Of a stretch of DNA of 64,000 bases, positions 6,952 to 16,456 are shown one piece after another. The stretch comes from ANME-2 cluster archaeon. Lineage in GTDB: Archaea; Halobacteriota; Methanosarcinia; Methanosarcinales; Methanocomedenaceae. Numbering within the stretch: position 1 is the stretch's first letter; each line of letters opens with the position of its first letter. The notes under the pieces are model-generated. The model was not told where the DNA came from and did no database searches. It was given only the letters and a program-made list of their open reading frames with translations. The position numbers and the translations under genes were made by a program. The stretch spans positions 62,001-126,000 of the forward strand of contig JAHYIS010000002.1 of NCBI GenBank assembly GCA_019429385.1, in the 5' to 3' direction.

Positions 6952-8763
6952 ATGAAGGAACTGATAACGGCGACCAAAGATGAACTCATGAACGTATTAT
7001 GGGAGTCTAATCCACAGATCTACCATATACTCAGGGGAAGTGAGGACCTGCTTGTTACGCGTAATAAATTATCCCGTTATTTGAGTAATGTTGATGCAGC
7101 TCTGTTCAATGTGTATTCGAACCGGTATTTTAAAAATATGAACATCCTGGAAAAAAAGAATGCCAGGGAATGCATTGGGGTTTTAAAGACCATTATAAGG
7201 ACTGAAAATGAAAAACAGGTACGTTTCTCTGCCCTGAAAATGTTGTCCCGGATGGCAAAAGAGGGAAGGGTGAACCGGAATATCAGTAAAGGCTTCATCT
7301 GTGAATGTATCTTCCTGTTCAGGGGTATCAGTGGCAGATCAGGACTTTATACCGCCAATGAAGTGCCTTCGTTCGTACAATTGAAAGGGAAAGAAGCAGC
7401 ACTTGAGCGTATGAAGTTCCTGGATAACTATGCGGGACGGATGGAGCCGTTCTTTGAGAAATACCGCACCGGCCTGGAAACTGACCTGGTATATCGCAGG
7501 TCCATGCTAAAGGAACACATCCTGCGGCATTTCCAGGCAGATGAAGGAGACTGGAGCGATTACCGCTGGCACCTGAAACACATCATTTCAGATATCGCGA
7601 CATTGCAGAGTATCATAAAACTTGACAAATCTGAAATGAAAGGTTTGAAGCTTGCAGATAAGTATCACATCCCGTTCCAGGTCACGCCATATTACCTGTC
7701 CCTGTTCGACTCTGAGAATCTCAAACAGTTCGACCGGTCAATAAGGGCACAGGTACTTCCCAGTGCGAATTACTGTAAAAACTTCTATGAAAGCAAACAA
7801 AAAGGCATCAGCATGGATTTCATGGAAGAGGCATCCACCAGTCCCATTGAAGGTATCACGCGGAGATATCCTAAAATACTTATCCTCAAACCTTATAAAT
7901 CATGTCCCCAGATATGTGTTTACTGCCAGCGCAACTGGGAACTTGAGACCATTGAGGACAGCGAGATAACCAGGGATGTGATCACAAAGTCCATTGATTG
8001 GGTCGCCGACAACCCGCATATCAGCGAGGTACTGGTTACCGGAGGGGACCCGTTAACACTGGACGATTCGTATCTTGACTGGCTGCTGGGTAAAATATTT
8101 GATATCGAGCATATTGAGCGTATCAGGATAGGGACCAGGACTCTGGTCACGCTGCCTTTCCGGTTCACTGACGGGCTTTTGGAAGTGTTCAGTAACTATC
8201 AGCGTCTGGGTGAACAGGAATTATGCCTGGTAACCCATTTCCAGCATCCCACCGAGATCACTCCTGATGTACTGGATGTGGTTTCACATATCAAGAAACG
8301 TGGCATCAGTATCTATAACCAGCAGGTCTTCACCTATTATAACAGCAAGAAGTTCGAAACCTGCCTGCTACGCAAGACCATGAAGAAATCCGGTATCGAC
8401 CCTTACTATACGTTCAACACCAAGGGGAAGGACGAGACCATAGATTACCGGGTCCCCATCTCAAGGATAGAGCAGGAACGCAAAGAGGAGGCCAGGCTTC
8501 TGCCAGGGCTGGAGCGGACCGACGAACCCGTGTTCAATGTACCCAGGCTGGGCAAGTCACACCTGCGGGCGTGGCAGGACCACGAGGTTATAATGATATT
8601 GCCAAATGGCAGGCGTGTTTATCGTTTTTATCCCTGGGAATCCAACCTTGGACTGGTAGAACCCTATAACTATGTGGATGTATCCATCTATGATTACCTG
8701 GAACGGCTGTACTACGATGATGAGGATATTGATGAATATAGTTCCATATGGTATTATTTTTGA
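6952..8763 (+). CDS. Long-form KamA-family (lysine 2,3-aminomutase-like) radical SAM protein
   Basis: The protein has about 603 residues, well above the usual 400-450 of lysine 2,3-aminomutase, because of a helical N-terminal extension of roughly 280 residues. The radical SAM cluster motif is C318-x3-C322-x2-C325 (CPQICVYC), followed by TGGDPL, typical of KamA. The classical PLP lysine motif PGGGGK is absent; K535 in PRLGKSHL may replace it. Known family members shift amino groups in lysine or glutamate; methanogens make N-epsilon-acetyl-beta-lysine with AblA/AblB, but no acetyltransferase gene is adjacent. The substrate is unknown. I chose the ATG after AGGTAATAG; ATGs at 6889/6892 are alternatives. 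Confidence 0.8.
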   Translation: MKELITATKDELMNVLWESNPQIYHILRGSEDLLVTRNKLSRYLSNVDAALFNVYSNRYFKNMNILEKKNARECIGVLKTIIRTENEKQVRFSALKMLSRMAKEGRVNRNISKGFICECIFLFRGISGRSGLYTANEVPSFVQLKGKEAALERMKFLDNYAGRMEPFFEKYRTGLETDLVYRRSMLKEHILRHFQADEGDWSDYRWHLKHIISDIATLQSIIKLDKSEMKGLKLADKYHIPFQVTPYYLSLFDSENLKQFDRSIRAQVLPSANYCKNFYESKQKGISMDFMEEASTSPIEGITRRYPKILILKPYKSCPQICVYCQRNWELETIEDSEITRDVITKSIDWVADNPHISEVLVTGGDPLTLDDSYLDWLLGKIFDIEHIERIRIGTRTLVTLPFRFTDGLLEVFSNYQRLGEQELCLVTHFQHPTEITPDVLDVVSHIKKRGISIYNQQVFTYYNSKKFETCLLRKTMKKSGIDPYYTFNTKGKDETIDYRVPISRIEQERKEEARLLPGLERTDEPVFNVPRLGKSHLRAWQDHEVIMILPNGRRVYRFYPWESNLGLVEPYNYVDVSIYDYLERLYYDDEDIDEYSSIWYYF

Positions 8764-8848
8764 TCTAATTTCCCTCAATGTTTCCAAAGAGAACATGTTC
8801 TAAAAGTTTCATTTGTCCCGCCTGCCTATCCTGCGATCAATGGCTCTC

Positions 8849-10474
8849 TTAGACCATTTCATCTTCACCGAATGCCCGGGAAAATATCCGGTAAAAATCA
8901 AATATCCCAAAATCCATGCCATCACCAGCATCTTCTTTCAGGCTCAATCCTCTTTCAAACGAGAGGATACAGAAGGGACAGTTGGTCAACAGGCCATCCA
9001 CCCCTTCATCCCGTGCAATTTCCATCCTGCGAATGGCCAGTTTATCCGATATATCAGGATATGCAGCACGCACACCTCCCCCTCCCCCGCAGCACAGTCC
9101 TGAGGAGGGTACCTGTACCAGTTCCATGCCCGGGATCTTCCTGATAAGGTCTACATAGATGGATTCATCCAGGCCGCTTGCCCTGATATGGCAGGGATAG
9201 TGATACATGGTTTTCATTGCAATCGTTTTCATATCCTTAAGGTTCAGTATCCCGTCCCTGTCCATCATGGTCATGTACTCCCCGACATCATATATCCTGA
9301 AATCAAAATTAAGCCCGTATTCCAGAGCCAGTGTGGGGTAATCGTGCCTGAATGTGGAATTACAGCCTGAACAGCTTGTGAGGATGTGGGTGACCCCGTT
9401 ATTGGCGTAGGTATTGAATATCTCGAAGTTCTGGGTCACAAAAGGCTTCATGGTCTCCCTCATCCCTACCCTCATGAAAGGACTGCCGCAGCAAACCTGT
9501 TTTTTCGGGATGTGTACTGCCACTCTGTTGTGCCGGAAAATATTGATGATGGCAGCAGCCGTGTCCTGCTGCCTGCGATTAATGATGCAGCCAAAGAACA
9601 GTACCACTTCTGCTACAGGTTCACCCTCGAATTCCCTGATAGAGAGTTCTTTTATCCCGTGGAAATCACGTTCGTGGTCTTTATACATGTCCACAGCAGG
9701 GGTTGTGGTCACCGGAACACTGGCGCCTGTATCCAGTACCGACATGATGAGGCGTTTGTGGGCAGGCAGGGGGCCAAAATCCCCTGATACCGCACTGCAC
9801 CTTAACTGTTCTATCACATCTCTTCGCAGGGATATGTCCTTAGGACAGGCGATCTCACATTCCTGGTCAACCGGACACTTATAGAGCCCGCTATCGACCA
9901 GTTGTTTTATCCGTTCACTGCCCAGGATGTCCCTGGGGTCGAACGCGAACCGGTAGGTCTTTGCAATAGCCGAGGGGCCTGCAAAGGAGCGGTCTACATC
10001 TATTACATTACAATCTGAATAACACGCACCGCAGAAAATACAGTCACTGACCGTGTTCAATTTTTCTGCATCCTTGGACGAGATGGCTGGTATTTCCTCA
10101 GTGGTATGGCCGGTGACCAGCCATGGCTGGACCTTTTCTATGGTCTGGTAAAACGGGTCCATATCAACAGTCAGGTCTTTTATCGTCCTCAGGTGGACAA
10201 GAGGTTCAACCAGCACCCCCCCATCAATAACCACGTCAAGCGCCTGGGTCTTGCATGCCAGCATGGCCCTGTGATTGACCCGAACAGCACATGAGCCACA
10301 GATACCGCTTCTGCAGGAACGCCTGAAGGTCAGGCTTTTGTCCTGTTCGTTCCTGATCTCGATAAGGCAGTCCAGTAGGGTCATACCGCTGGCCACATCA
10401 AGTTCAAAATCCTGGTGATACGGTCTCGCGTCCAGGTCAGGGTTGAACCGGGATATCCTGAATGTGACCCGCAT
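8849..10474 (-). CDS. tfrB: Thiol:fumarate reductase (CoM/CoB) iron-sulfur subunit TfrB
   Basis: TfrB joins a succinate-dehydrogenase-type iron-sulfur half to a heterodisulfide-reductase-type half. In this 541-residue protein an N-terminal [2Fe-2S] ferredoxin domain has C54, C59, C62 and C74; CIFCGACYSDC and CPVDQECEIACP bind further clusters. The C-terminal part carries CCG-domain motifs (CCGSPF, CSGCNSTF, CCGGGGGV) that in HdrB/HdrD handle CoM-S-S-CoB. With TfrA the enzyme couples oxidation of CoM-SH and CoB-SH to reduction of fumarate in the cytoplasm. The ATG follows the tfrA stop with no gap, so translation is coupled. Confidence 0.92.
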   Translation of the reverse strand: MRVTFRISRFNPDLDARPYHQDFELDVASGMTLLDCLIEIRNEQDKSLTFRRSCRSGICGSCAVRVNHRAMLACKTQALDVVIDGGVLVEPLVHLRTIKDLTVDMDPFYQTIEKVQPWLVTGHTTEEIPAISSKDAEKLNTVSDCIFCGACYSDCNVIDVDRSFAGPSAIAKTYRFAFDPRDILGSERIKQLVDSGLYKCPVDQECEIACPKDISLRRDVIEQLRCSAVSGDFGPLPAHKRLIMSVLDTGASVPVTTTPAVDMYKDHERDFHGIKELSIREFEGEPVAEVVLFFGCIINRRQQDTAAAIINIFRHNRVAVHIPKKQVCCGSPFMRVGMRETMKPFVTQNFEIFNTYANNGVTHILTSCSGCNSTFRHDYPTLALEYGLNFDFRIYDVGEYMTMMDRDGILNLKDMKTIAMKTMYHYPCHIRASGLDESIYVDLIRKIPGMELVQVPSSGLCCGGGGGVRAAYPDISDKLAIRRMEIARDEGVDGLLTNCPFCILSFERGLSLKEDAGDGMDFGIFDFYRIFSRAFGEDEMV

Positions 10475-12157
10475 CTAATACACCCTCCTCTGCGGGCTGT
10501 ACCTGGTCATGGTAACCGGTTTATAGTCCAGCACAGGTCCCTGCTCACCTCTGTATGCCAGTGTATGTTTCATCCAGTGCTCATCATCCCGCATTGGGAA
10601 ATCGGTCCGTGAATGCGCTCCCCTGCTTTCTTCCCTTGCGATGGCCCCGGCCACGATGACCTCGGAAAAATCCAATATATTTTTCAGTTCCAGGGCCTCG
10701 ACAAGTTCAGTATTGAAGGTCATGCCCCTGTCCCTGAACCCAATACTGTTGAACCGTTCCTTGAGTGCTATTATTAATTGTCGCATGTGTGTCAGTCCGT
10801 CAATATTCCTGAATATTCCGCACTTCTGGGTCATGTTTGACTGGAGTTGCGCCCTGATGTCGGCTGCATTCTCTTCGCCTTTCCCGTCCATCATGAGGTT
10901 GATATCGTGTTCAACAAGGGGTAGCGCATCAGCAGGTATCGGTTGCAGGGCAGTCCTTTTTACATACTCTGCTGCCTTTATTCCTGCACGCCTGCCAAAA
11001 ACTATGGTCTCAAGCATTGAATTTCCGCCCAGGCGATTTGCTCCGTGCACACTCACGCAGGCACACTCCCCTGCTGCGAACAGGCCGCTGGTGCCCGGTA
11101 CCCTGCCGTCGGCATCGGTAGGTATGCCACCCATGGAATAGTGGGCCGTAGGTTGAATGGGAATAGGGTCTATAATACAGTCTATCCCCGAGAAACTAAG
11201 GGCAATATCATGTATCTGGGAGAGCCGGGACATAATGAGCTCTTTTTTCAGATGCCTCAGGTCAAGGTGGATAGAGCCGTCTATTCCCCGTCCCTCATCT
11301 ATCTCGGTCTGGACAGCCCTGGAAACGACATCCCTGGAGGCAAGTTCCATGTTATGTGGCGCATACCGTTCCATGAACCGCTCTCCATCTTTGTTGATCA
11401 AATACCCCCCTTCCCCCCGTGCCCCTTCTGTTATCAATATCCCGTGCCTGTACAGTCCGGTAGGATGGAATTGAACGAATTCCATGTCCTGCAGGGGTAC
11501 ACCCGCACGATATGCTAGTGCCAGTCCGTCCCCGGTATTGGCATGGGCATTTGAGGTGATCCCATACGCCCGTCCATAACCGCCTGTTGCGAACAATATG
11601 GCCTTTGCCCTGAAAAGCTGGAGGTCTCCCCTGACCATATCATAAGCCACAAGCCCCCTGCATGTATTTTCCCGGATAATAAGCGAGACCACATGCCATT
11701 CAGGATATACTTTCACTTTTTGCTTCATCATCTGCTCGTACAGGGTCTGCAGCAGTATATGGCCTGTCTTGTCGGAAGCATAACATGTCCTGGCATAACT
11801 GTGACCACCGAATTCCCTCTGAGCTATCCGGCCTTCGTCTGTCCTGCTGAATAACGCGCCCATGCGGTCCAGTGTCCTGATATCCCCGGGTGCTTCCCTG
11901 CAGAGTATTTCAATGGCATCCTGGTCACCAAGATAATCACTGCCTTTGATAGTGTCCTGAATATGCGATTCTAGGGAATCCCCCATCTGGAGTGAATTGT
12001 CCAGCACAGATGCTATTCCACCCTGCGCAGCTCCCGAATGGGAACGTAACGGGTGCACCTTGGAAATAACGGCAACATCCACATTTTTTCCTGCTTCGAG
12101 GGCGGCCCGCATCCCGGCAAGTCCGCCTCCTATGATAAGAAGGTCGTGTGTTATCAT
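10475..12157 (-). CDS. tfrA: Thiol:fumarate reductase (CoM/CoB) flavoprotein subunit TfrA
   Basis: This is a 560-residue FAD protein of the succinate dehydrogenase/fumarate reductase A family. It shows the Rossmann motif GGGLAG (10-15), the [10 protein letters not shown] segment in which His40 aligns with the FAD-linked histidine, and the substrate-site motifs [20 protein letters not shown] and ANRLGGNS, plus ESRGAHSR near the C-terminus. It reduces fumarate with electrons passed from CoM-SH/CoB-SH through TfrB. No membrane anchor genes follow, as expected for the soluble Tfr type. The ATG start gives a normal N-terminus. Confidence 0.92.
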   Translation of the reverse strand: MITHDLLIIGGGLAGMRAALEAGKNVDVAVISKVHPLRSHSGAAQGGIASVLDNSLQMGDSLESHIQDTIKGSDYLGDQDAIEILCREAPGDIRTLDRMGALFSRTDEGRIAQREFGGHSYARTCYASDKTGHILLQTLYEQMMKQKVKVYPEWHVVSLIIRENTCRGLVAYDMVRGDLQLFRAKAILFATGGYGRAYGITSNAHANTGDGLALAYRAGVPLQDMEFVQFHPTGLYRHGILITEGARGEGGYLINKDGERFMERYAPHNMELASRDVVSRAVQTEIDEGRGIDGSIHLDLRHLKKELIMSRLSQIHDIALSFSGIDCIIDPIPIQPTAHYSMGGIPTDADGRVPGTSGLFAAGECACVSVHGANRLGGNSMLETIVFGRRAGIKAAEYVKRTALQPIPADALPLVEHDINLMMDGKGEENAADIRAQLQSNMTQKCGIFRNIDGLTHMRQLIIALKERFNSIGFRDRGMTFNTELVEALELKNILDFSEVIVAGAIAREESRGAHSRTDFPMRDDEHWMKHTLAYRGEQGPVLDYKPVTMTRYSPQRRVY

Positions 12158-12257
12158 GCATATAACAATCTAATGGGAGTTATAAATATATTCGTACAGT
12201 AAAAAGGGTCCCTATCAGTAAAAAGATACATCAGCCATCAATACCATCACCATCTCT

Positions 12258-13577
12258 ATGACCACTTCACTTATATCCCCGGGAATTGAGCAGGACACTG
12301 GCGTACTTGTGTATGCAACTTCCACGCCCGGCCTGGGTGGTATCATCAGGCAGGTACCCGAGGATTTCGTGGTGGAAGAGCTGACGAACAGGGAAGAGCA
12401 GGAAACAGGAAAATATCTCATCTGCACTCTTACCAAAAAGAACTGGGATACCCACCATCTGGTAAGGGACATATCAAGGATACTTCGTATCAGCCAGCAA
12501 CGTATCGGTCTGGCTGGCACCAAGGACAAGCAGGCTCTGACCACCCAGAAGATCAGTATATATGATATGGACATCCCTGACCTTGAGCGTGTTCAATTAA
12601 GGGATGTAACGATCATTCCCGTGGGGCGGTCCAATAAACAGGTGAGCCTGGGTGACCTGTGGGGAAATAGGTTCAGGATAACTATCCGAAAGATACCACA
12701 GCCGGTGGATGAAGTAAACACTTTGATGGGGCTCACATCCTCGCAGATACGTGAGCAGGATGGAGTACCCAACTTTTTCGGCATCCAGAGATTTGGTATC
12801 CAGCGTCCGATCACCCATCTTGTGGGTAAAAAGCTGGTCGAAGGTGACATAGAAGGCGCGGCCCTTGATTACATAGCCCGCCCGTGCCCGGGAGAGTCAG
12901 AGGATGCCCGGCAGGTCCGGCAGTATGTACTGGATACCCTTGATTTCAAGAGCGGGCTTGAAAAGTATCCTCTGCGCCTTCGATACGAGCGTGCCATGAT
13001 GAGCCACCTGGTAGAAAAGCCAGGGGACTATGCAGGTGCTTTTATGTCTCTTTCCCCTAACCTGAGGAAAATGTTCGTGCATGCTTACCAGTCTTTCCTG
13101 TTCAATCTTATGATCAGCCGCAGGCTGGAGGGGGGGTTACCCATCAACAAGGCACTGGTTGGGGATATAGTCTGTTTCAAGAATGCTGCAGGGCTTCCTG
13201 ACCCTGCAAGAACACAGATGGTGGCTGAGGATACACTTGATGGTATCAATAACCTGGTGCGAAGGGGCCGGGCATTTGTGACAGTGCCGGTCTACGGATA
13301 TGACACGCCCATGGGGGAAGGATTGCCCGGGAAGATTGAAATGTCAGTTATCGAAGATAAAAAGGTGGATTTCAAAGGGTTCATGATGCCGGGTTTGCCG
13401 GAACTGGCCAGCAGGGGACTGCGCCGCGAGATTATTATTCCGGTTGATCCCACATCCAGGGTGGTGGAGGATACGCTGAATCCCGGATGTACAGCAGTGG
13501 GATTGGAATTTGACCTGCAAAAAGGGGCTTATGCCACAACAGTATTGCGGGAATTCATGAAGGTCAGCCCGGAATAA
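12258..13577 (+). CDS. truD: tRNA pseudouridine(13) synthase TruD
   Basis: The 439-residue protein matches the archaeal TruD family, which makes pseudouridine at position 13 (or 35) of tRNA. Visible motifs are FVVEEL, the catalytic AGTKDKQA with its aspartate, NFFGIQRFG, and a late TRUD-insert region. Length is normal for archaea. It is divergent from tfrA, separated by 100 bp, and has no visible operon partner. Confidence 0.95.
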   Translation: MTTSLISPGIEQDTGVLVYATSTPGLGGIIRQVPEDFVVEELTNREEQETGKYLICTLTKKNWDTHHLVRDISRILRISQQRIGLAGTKDKQALTTQKISIYDMDIPDLERVQLRDVTIIPVGRSNKQVSLGDLWGNRFRITIRKIPQPVDEVNTLMGLTSSQIREQDGVPNFFGIQRFGIQRPITHLVGKKLVEGDIEGAALDYIARPCPGESEDARQVRQYVLDTLDFKSGLEKYPLRLRYERAMMSHLVEKPGDYAGAFMSLSPNLRKMFVHAYQSFLFNLMISRRLEGGLPINKALVGDIVCFKNAAGLPDPARTQMVAEDTLDGINNLVRRGRAFVTVPVYGYDTPMGEGLPGKIEMSVIEDKKVDFKGFMMPGLPELASRGLRREIIIPVDPTSRVVEDTLNPGCTAVGLEFDLQKGAYATTVLREFMKVSPE

Positions 13578-13716
13578 CGTTGAACAGCCGTACCTCAAAA
13601 AAACATTTCAGTTAACACTCTAAAAATAAAGGATGCCTATATAGTAAAAATATATATGGGGGAAAGTCTTTAACTTTATATAGGCTGGTAAGCATGGACG
13701 CAAGTTCATTTATAAT

Positions 13717-13748
13717 CAGAAACTGGTAAATACAGAAACTGATAAATA
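13717..13748. repeat. Tandem 16-bp direct repeat upstream of the KaiC/GTPase module
   Basis: CAGAAACTGGTAAATA is followed directly by CAGAAACTGATAAATA (15 of 16 identical). It lies in the 225-bp spacer between truD and the first KaiC-like gene, just upstream of a very AT-rich run that could hold the TATA box. It may be an operator pair. Confidence 0.65.
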
Positions 13749-13802
13749 CGTTTAAAAAAAATTAAATAAAATATATTATCGTCATCATTGGAGACTACAT
13801 AG

Positions 13803-14504
13803 ATGGAACGTTATTCCCTGGGCATTGATAAACTGGATGAGAACATAAACGGGATAAGAGGTGGTTCGAATATCATGATAATCGGACCGCCCATGAGCGG
13901 TAAGGAAACCATTGTCAACAATATTGTCTACAAGGGATTAAAAACAGGTGACGCTGCGGTAATTGTAACCACACGGGAACCCGGCGAGAATGTTGTTGAT
14001 TGGTTCAATTATAATAATCTGGATATTCCCCTGGACCATCTTGGCATTGTAGATTGTGTGACCAAGACGTTGGGCGTCCCCACATCTGATACGGAAACTA
14101 TCAGGAGGGCATCCAGTCCTGTTGATCTGACCGGTATCGGGGTTAAGATCAGTCAATTCCTCGAAGAATTCTGGATGAAAAAGAACATACGAAAGACCTG
14201 GCTATGTATCAACTCATTATCAACTATTTTGATGTATTCCAATATCCAGACCGTTTTCCGGTTCCTGCATGTTTTCACGGGAAGGGTAAAAGCTTCAGGG
14301 GCTATTGGTATTTATGTAGTGGAAGATGGGATGCATGATAACCAGGCTGTTGCCACTTTAAAACAACTTTTTGATGGTGTTATTGAAATAAGGCAGGAAA
14401 ATGATATTCATTACATCAGGACAACGGGCATGAGCCAGAAACCATCTCCCTGGTACGAGTACTCAATTGAAGGAGCGAAACTTGTTTTAAAGGATGGTGA
14501 GTGA
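13803..14504 (+). CDS. KaiC-like RecA-superfamily ATPase (single domain)
   Basis: The 233-residue protein is a one-domain KaiC/RadA-like P-loop protein. It opens with YSLGIDKLDENINGIRGGS, typical of the family, and has a Walker A (G28-P-P-M-S-G-K34-E-T). The Walker B strand reads WLCINSLS, with Asn137 where KaiC has Asp (hhhDSLS), so hydrolysis may be weak. Such archaeal proteins act as ATP-dependent signalling or assembly factors (FlaH is one). A GGAG site precedes the ATG. It is the first gene of a tight three-gene set; its TGA overlaps the region of the next start. Confidence 0.85.
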   Translation: MERYSLGIDKLDENINGIRGGSNIMIIGPPMSGKETIVNNIVYKGLKTGDAAVIVTTREPGENVVDWFNYNNLDIPLDHLGIVDCVTKTLGVPTSDTETIRRASSPVDLTGIGVKISQFLEEFWMKKNIRKTWLCINSLSTILMYSNIQTVFRFLHVFTGRVKASGAIGIYVVEDGMHDNQAVATLKQLFDGVIEIRQENDIHYIRTTGMSQKPSPWYEYSIEGAKLVLKDGE

Positions 14505-14506
14505 TT

Positions 14507-15679
14507 TTGGCTGAAACGGGTATACCAAAACTGGATGAATACCTGAACGGAGGAATCCCTAAAGGGAAATCGATGATATATTTCAACCATCCTGGTGTTG
14601 AAGGTGATGTGTTTGGCATGCAGACCCTTTACCACAATCTCGCAAAGGGTGGTACCTGTGTGTACGTGACATCCAGTGCAAACCCGGAAACCTTGAAGGA
14701 CCAGTTCAATGATTTAGGGTGGAATATCCGGCAATACGGTGAACGGCTTTTAATAATTGATGGATATTCATCCTTGATTGGTGGACTTTCGAACGAGAAT
14801 TATGTGGTTTCTGACCCGGAAAGTATTGACAGCATGACTGAGATGATAGACCGCGCCATGAGGGATGTGCCGAAAGGTTCGATCATCATGGTCGGTTCTT
14901 TATCGACGATAATGGACCTGTGTGGTGAGGAGGATACCCTTAATGCCGTAAAGATGTGGAACAAGATGGCAATGGTGAAGGAACACGTATTCATTTACAA
15001 TTTCACGGCATGGCCTTATGATGAAAATACCCTGAAACGCATTAAAAATGAGATTTTCAACTGTGTCATAAGCATTGGAGGTATTGCGGAACGTGTCATT
15101 TTCGGGCAGTACTTTGGTGTGCTTAAAGCGGACTGGTCAAAAATTGAAATGAACTCAATGTTGTTCAGGATATTGCGACCGGGGGGTATAAGGATATATA
15201 TACCAAAGATACTGGTAACAGGACCATTTAATGCAGGAAAGTCATCTTTTATCCATTCCCTGTCTACCAGAGCAGTATCGGTGGACCGGCTTGGTACAAC
15301 AATCGCTCTTGACCACGGTCATATCGACTATAAAGGCTTTAGCGCTGATATTTTCGGGACTCCGGGTCAGGAACGTTTCGATCCTATTATTAAAATGATA
15401 AGTGGTGAAGCCATGGGGATTTTCCTGGTAGTGGATTCAACATTACCCAAAGATTTTGTAAGAGCAAAACAAATGCTGGATATTACCAAAGGGTATGGTC
15501 TTCCGTATATTATTGTTGCCAATAAGCAAGACTTGCCGGGTGCCCTGTCTGTGAATGAGATCCGCAATCACTTTAATATACCAGAAGATGTACCTATTGT
15601 TCCAACAGTAGCGACCAGTAAGAAAGGTATATATGAAGCATTTGATATACTGGTGCAAAAAATTACCGGAGGTAACTAA
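14507..15679 (+). CDS. Fusion of a degenerate KaiC-like domain with a Ras/Arf-like small GTPase
   Basis: A protein of about 390 residues with two P-loop domains. Residues 1-225 follow the KaiC fold (GIPKLDEYLNGGIPKGKSM), but the Walker A position reads NHPGVEGD (27-34), lacking GK[ST], and Walker B reads VGSLS (G130 in place of Asp). This half is probably a pseudo-ATPase. Residues 232-390 form an intact small GTPase: G1 GPFNAGKS (239-246), switch threonines GTT, G3 D281-x-x-G in DIFGTPGQERF with the catalytic-type Gln, G4 NKQD (339-342), G5 ATS. The start is TTG after GGTGA; a GTG six bases earlier is possible. It probably works with the Roadblock protein encoded next. Confidence 0.88.
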   Translation: MAETGIPKLDEYLNGGIPKGKSMIYFNHPGVEGDVFGMQTLYHNLAKGGTCVYVTSSANPETLKDQFNDLGWNIRQYGERLLIIDGYSSLIGGLSNENYVVSDPESIDSMTEMIDRAMRDVPKGSIIMVGSLSTIMDLCGEEDTLNAVKMWNKMAMVKEHVFIYNFTAWPYDENTLKRIKNEIFNCVISIGGIAERVIFGQYFGVLKADWSKIEMNSMLFRILRPGGIRIYIPKILVTGPFNAGKSSFIHSLSTRAVSVDRLGTTIALDHGHIDYKGFSADIFGTPGQERFDPIIKMISGEAMGIFLVVDSTLPKDFVRAKQMLDITKGYGLPYIIVANKQDLPGALSVNEIRNHFNIPEDVPIVPTVATSKKGIYEAFDILVQKITGGN

Positions 15680-15680
15680 G

Positions 15681-16046
15681 ATGGAATCGACTATTGATAT
15701 GCTCGAGAAAGTGCTCACTGACCTGAAGAAAGTGGGTGGAGTCGAAGCCAGTGCTGCTGCCAGTCGTGATGGGCTGTTGATGAAAGCAATTATGCCTTCG
15801 GGACAACATGCGGAAACTTTTGCTGCAATGTCAGCCACTATGCTGGGTGCAGCAGAGACTGCCACCACAGAGTTGGGAAAAGGCATTCCTGAGCGGGTCA
15901 TTGTGGAATCGGACCATGGCAAACTGATCGCGACAGGTGCGGGACCCAAAGCCCTGTTGGTACTGTTGACAACGCCTGATGCAGGACTTGGACTGATATT
16001 ACTTGAACTGGACAAGGCTGCACGGAAAGTAAAGGAACTTTTGTAG
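15681..16046 (+). CDS. Roadblock/LC7-domain protein (MglB-like GTPase regulator)
   Basis: The 121-residue protein is a single Roadblock/LC7 domain (GVEASAAASRDGLLMKA, then a central helix and the ESDHGKLIATGAGPKALLVL strands). Proteins of this superfamily bind small GTPases as dimers and act as activators or scaffolds, as MglB does for MglA. The ATG has a strong GGAGGT site that lies inside the end of the GTPase gene, one base after its stop. This placement makes it the likely partner of the fusion GTPase. Upstream in-frame starts lie inside the GTPase gene and are not used. Confidence 0.92.
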   Translation: MESTIDMLEKVLTDLKKVGGVEASAAASRDGLLMKAIMPSGQHAETFAAMSATMLGAAETATTELGKGIPERVIVESDHGKLIATGAGPKALLVLLTTPDAGLGLILLELDKAARKVKELL

Positions 16047-16077
16047 TATTGAATATACTCCTTTTTGAGTGAATTAA

Positions 16078-16353
16078 ATGAATCTAACGACGTATGACCT
16101 GAAACGTGATGCTGTGCATTTGAGCCCTCTATTGAATGTGGGCAAGAACGGCATTACTGATTCTCTTGTGGAAGAACTGCTAAATCAACTTAAGCAGAAT
16201 AAACTTGTGAAAATAAAAATACTTAAATCAGCAGCTGTTGGTAGCACTGACCGCATGGCGTTGGCAGAGGAGCTATCAAGGCGAACCGGTACCCAGCTTG
16301 TGGAAGTACGGGGAAGTAATGCTGTATTGTACCAGAAAAGAGGGCGAAAATAG
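16078..16353 (+). CDS. CRS1/YhbY (CRM) domain RNA-binding protein
   Basis: The 91-residue protein is a single CRM domain: HLSPLLNVGKNGITDSLVEE, then LVKIKIL and LVEVRGSNAVLYQKR. YhbY-type proteins bind ribosomal RNA and pre-50S particles, so a role in ribosome assembly is likely. The location just ahead of ribosomal protein genes fits. It ends with a basic tail. Confidence 0.9.
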   Translation: MNLTTYDLKRDAVHLSPLLNVGKNGITDSLVEELLNQLKQNKLVKIKILKSAAVGSTDRMALAEELSRRTGTQLVEVRGSNAVLYQKRGRK

Positions 16354-16456
16354 TATATATTAGCCGATAGTTTAATCAACCTTACCTTCATATACGAAGC
16401 CCCTTAGAATAATCTAAATACCAATAATCATTGAGTTATCAAATCGGAGAATTATA

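Noticed and set aside
13803-15679. Circadian KaiABC clock genes
   Set aside because: No KaiA/KaiB, and the KaiC-like domains are single and partly degenerate; similarity is only to the wider KaiC/RadA superfamily.
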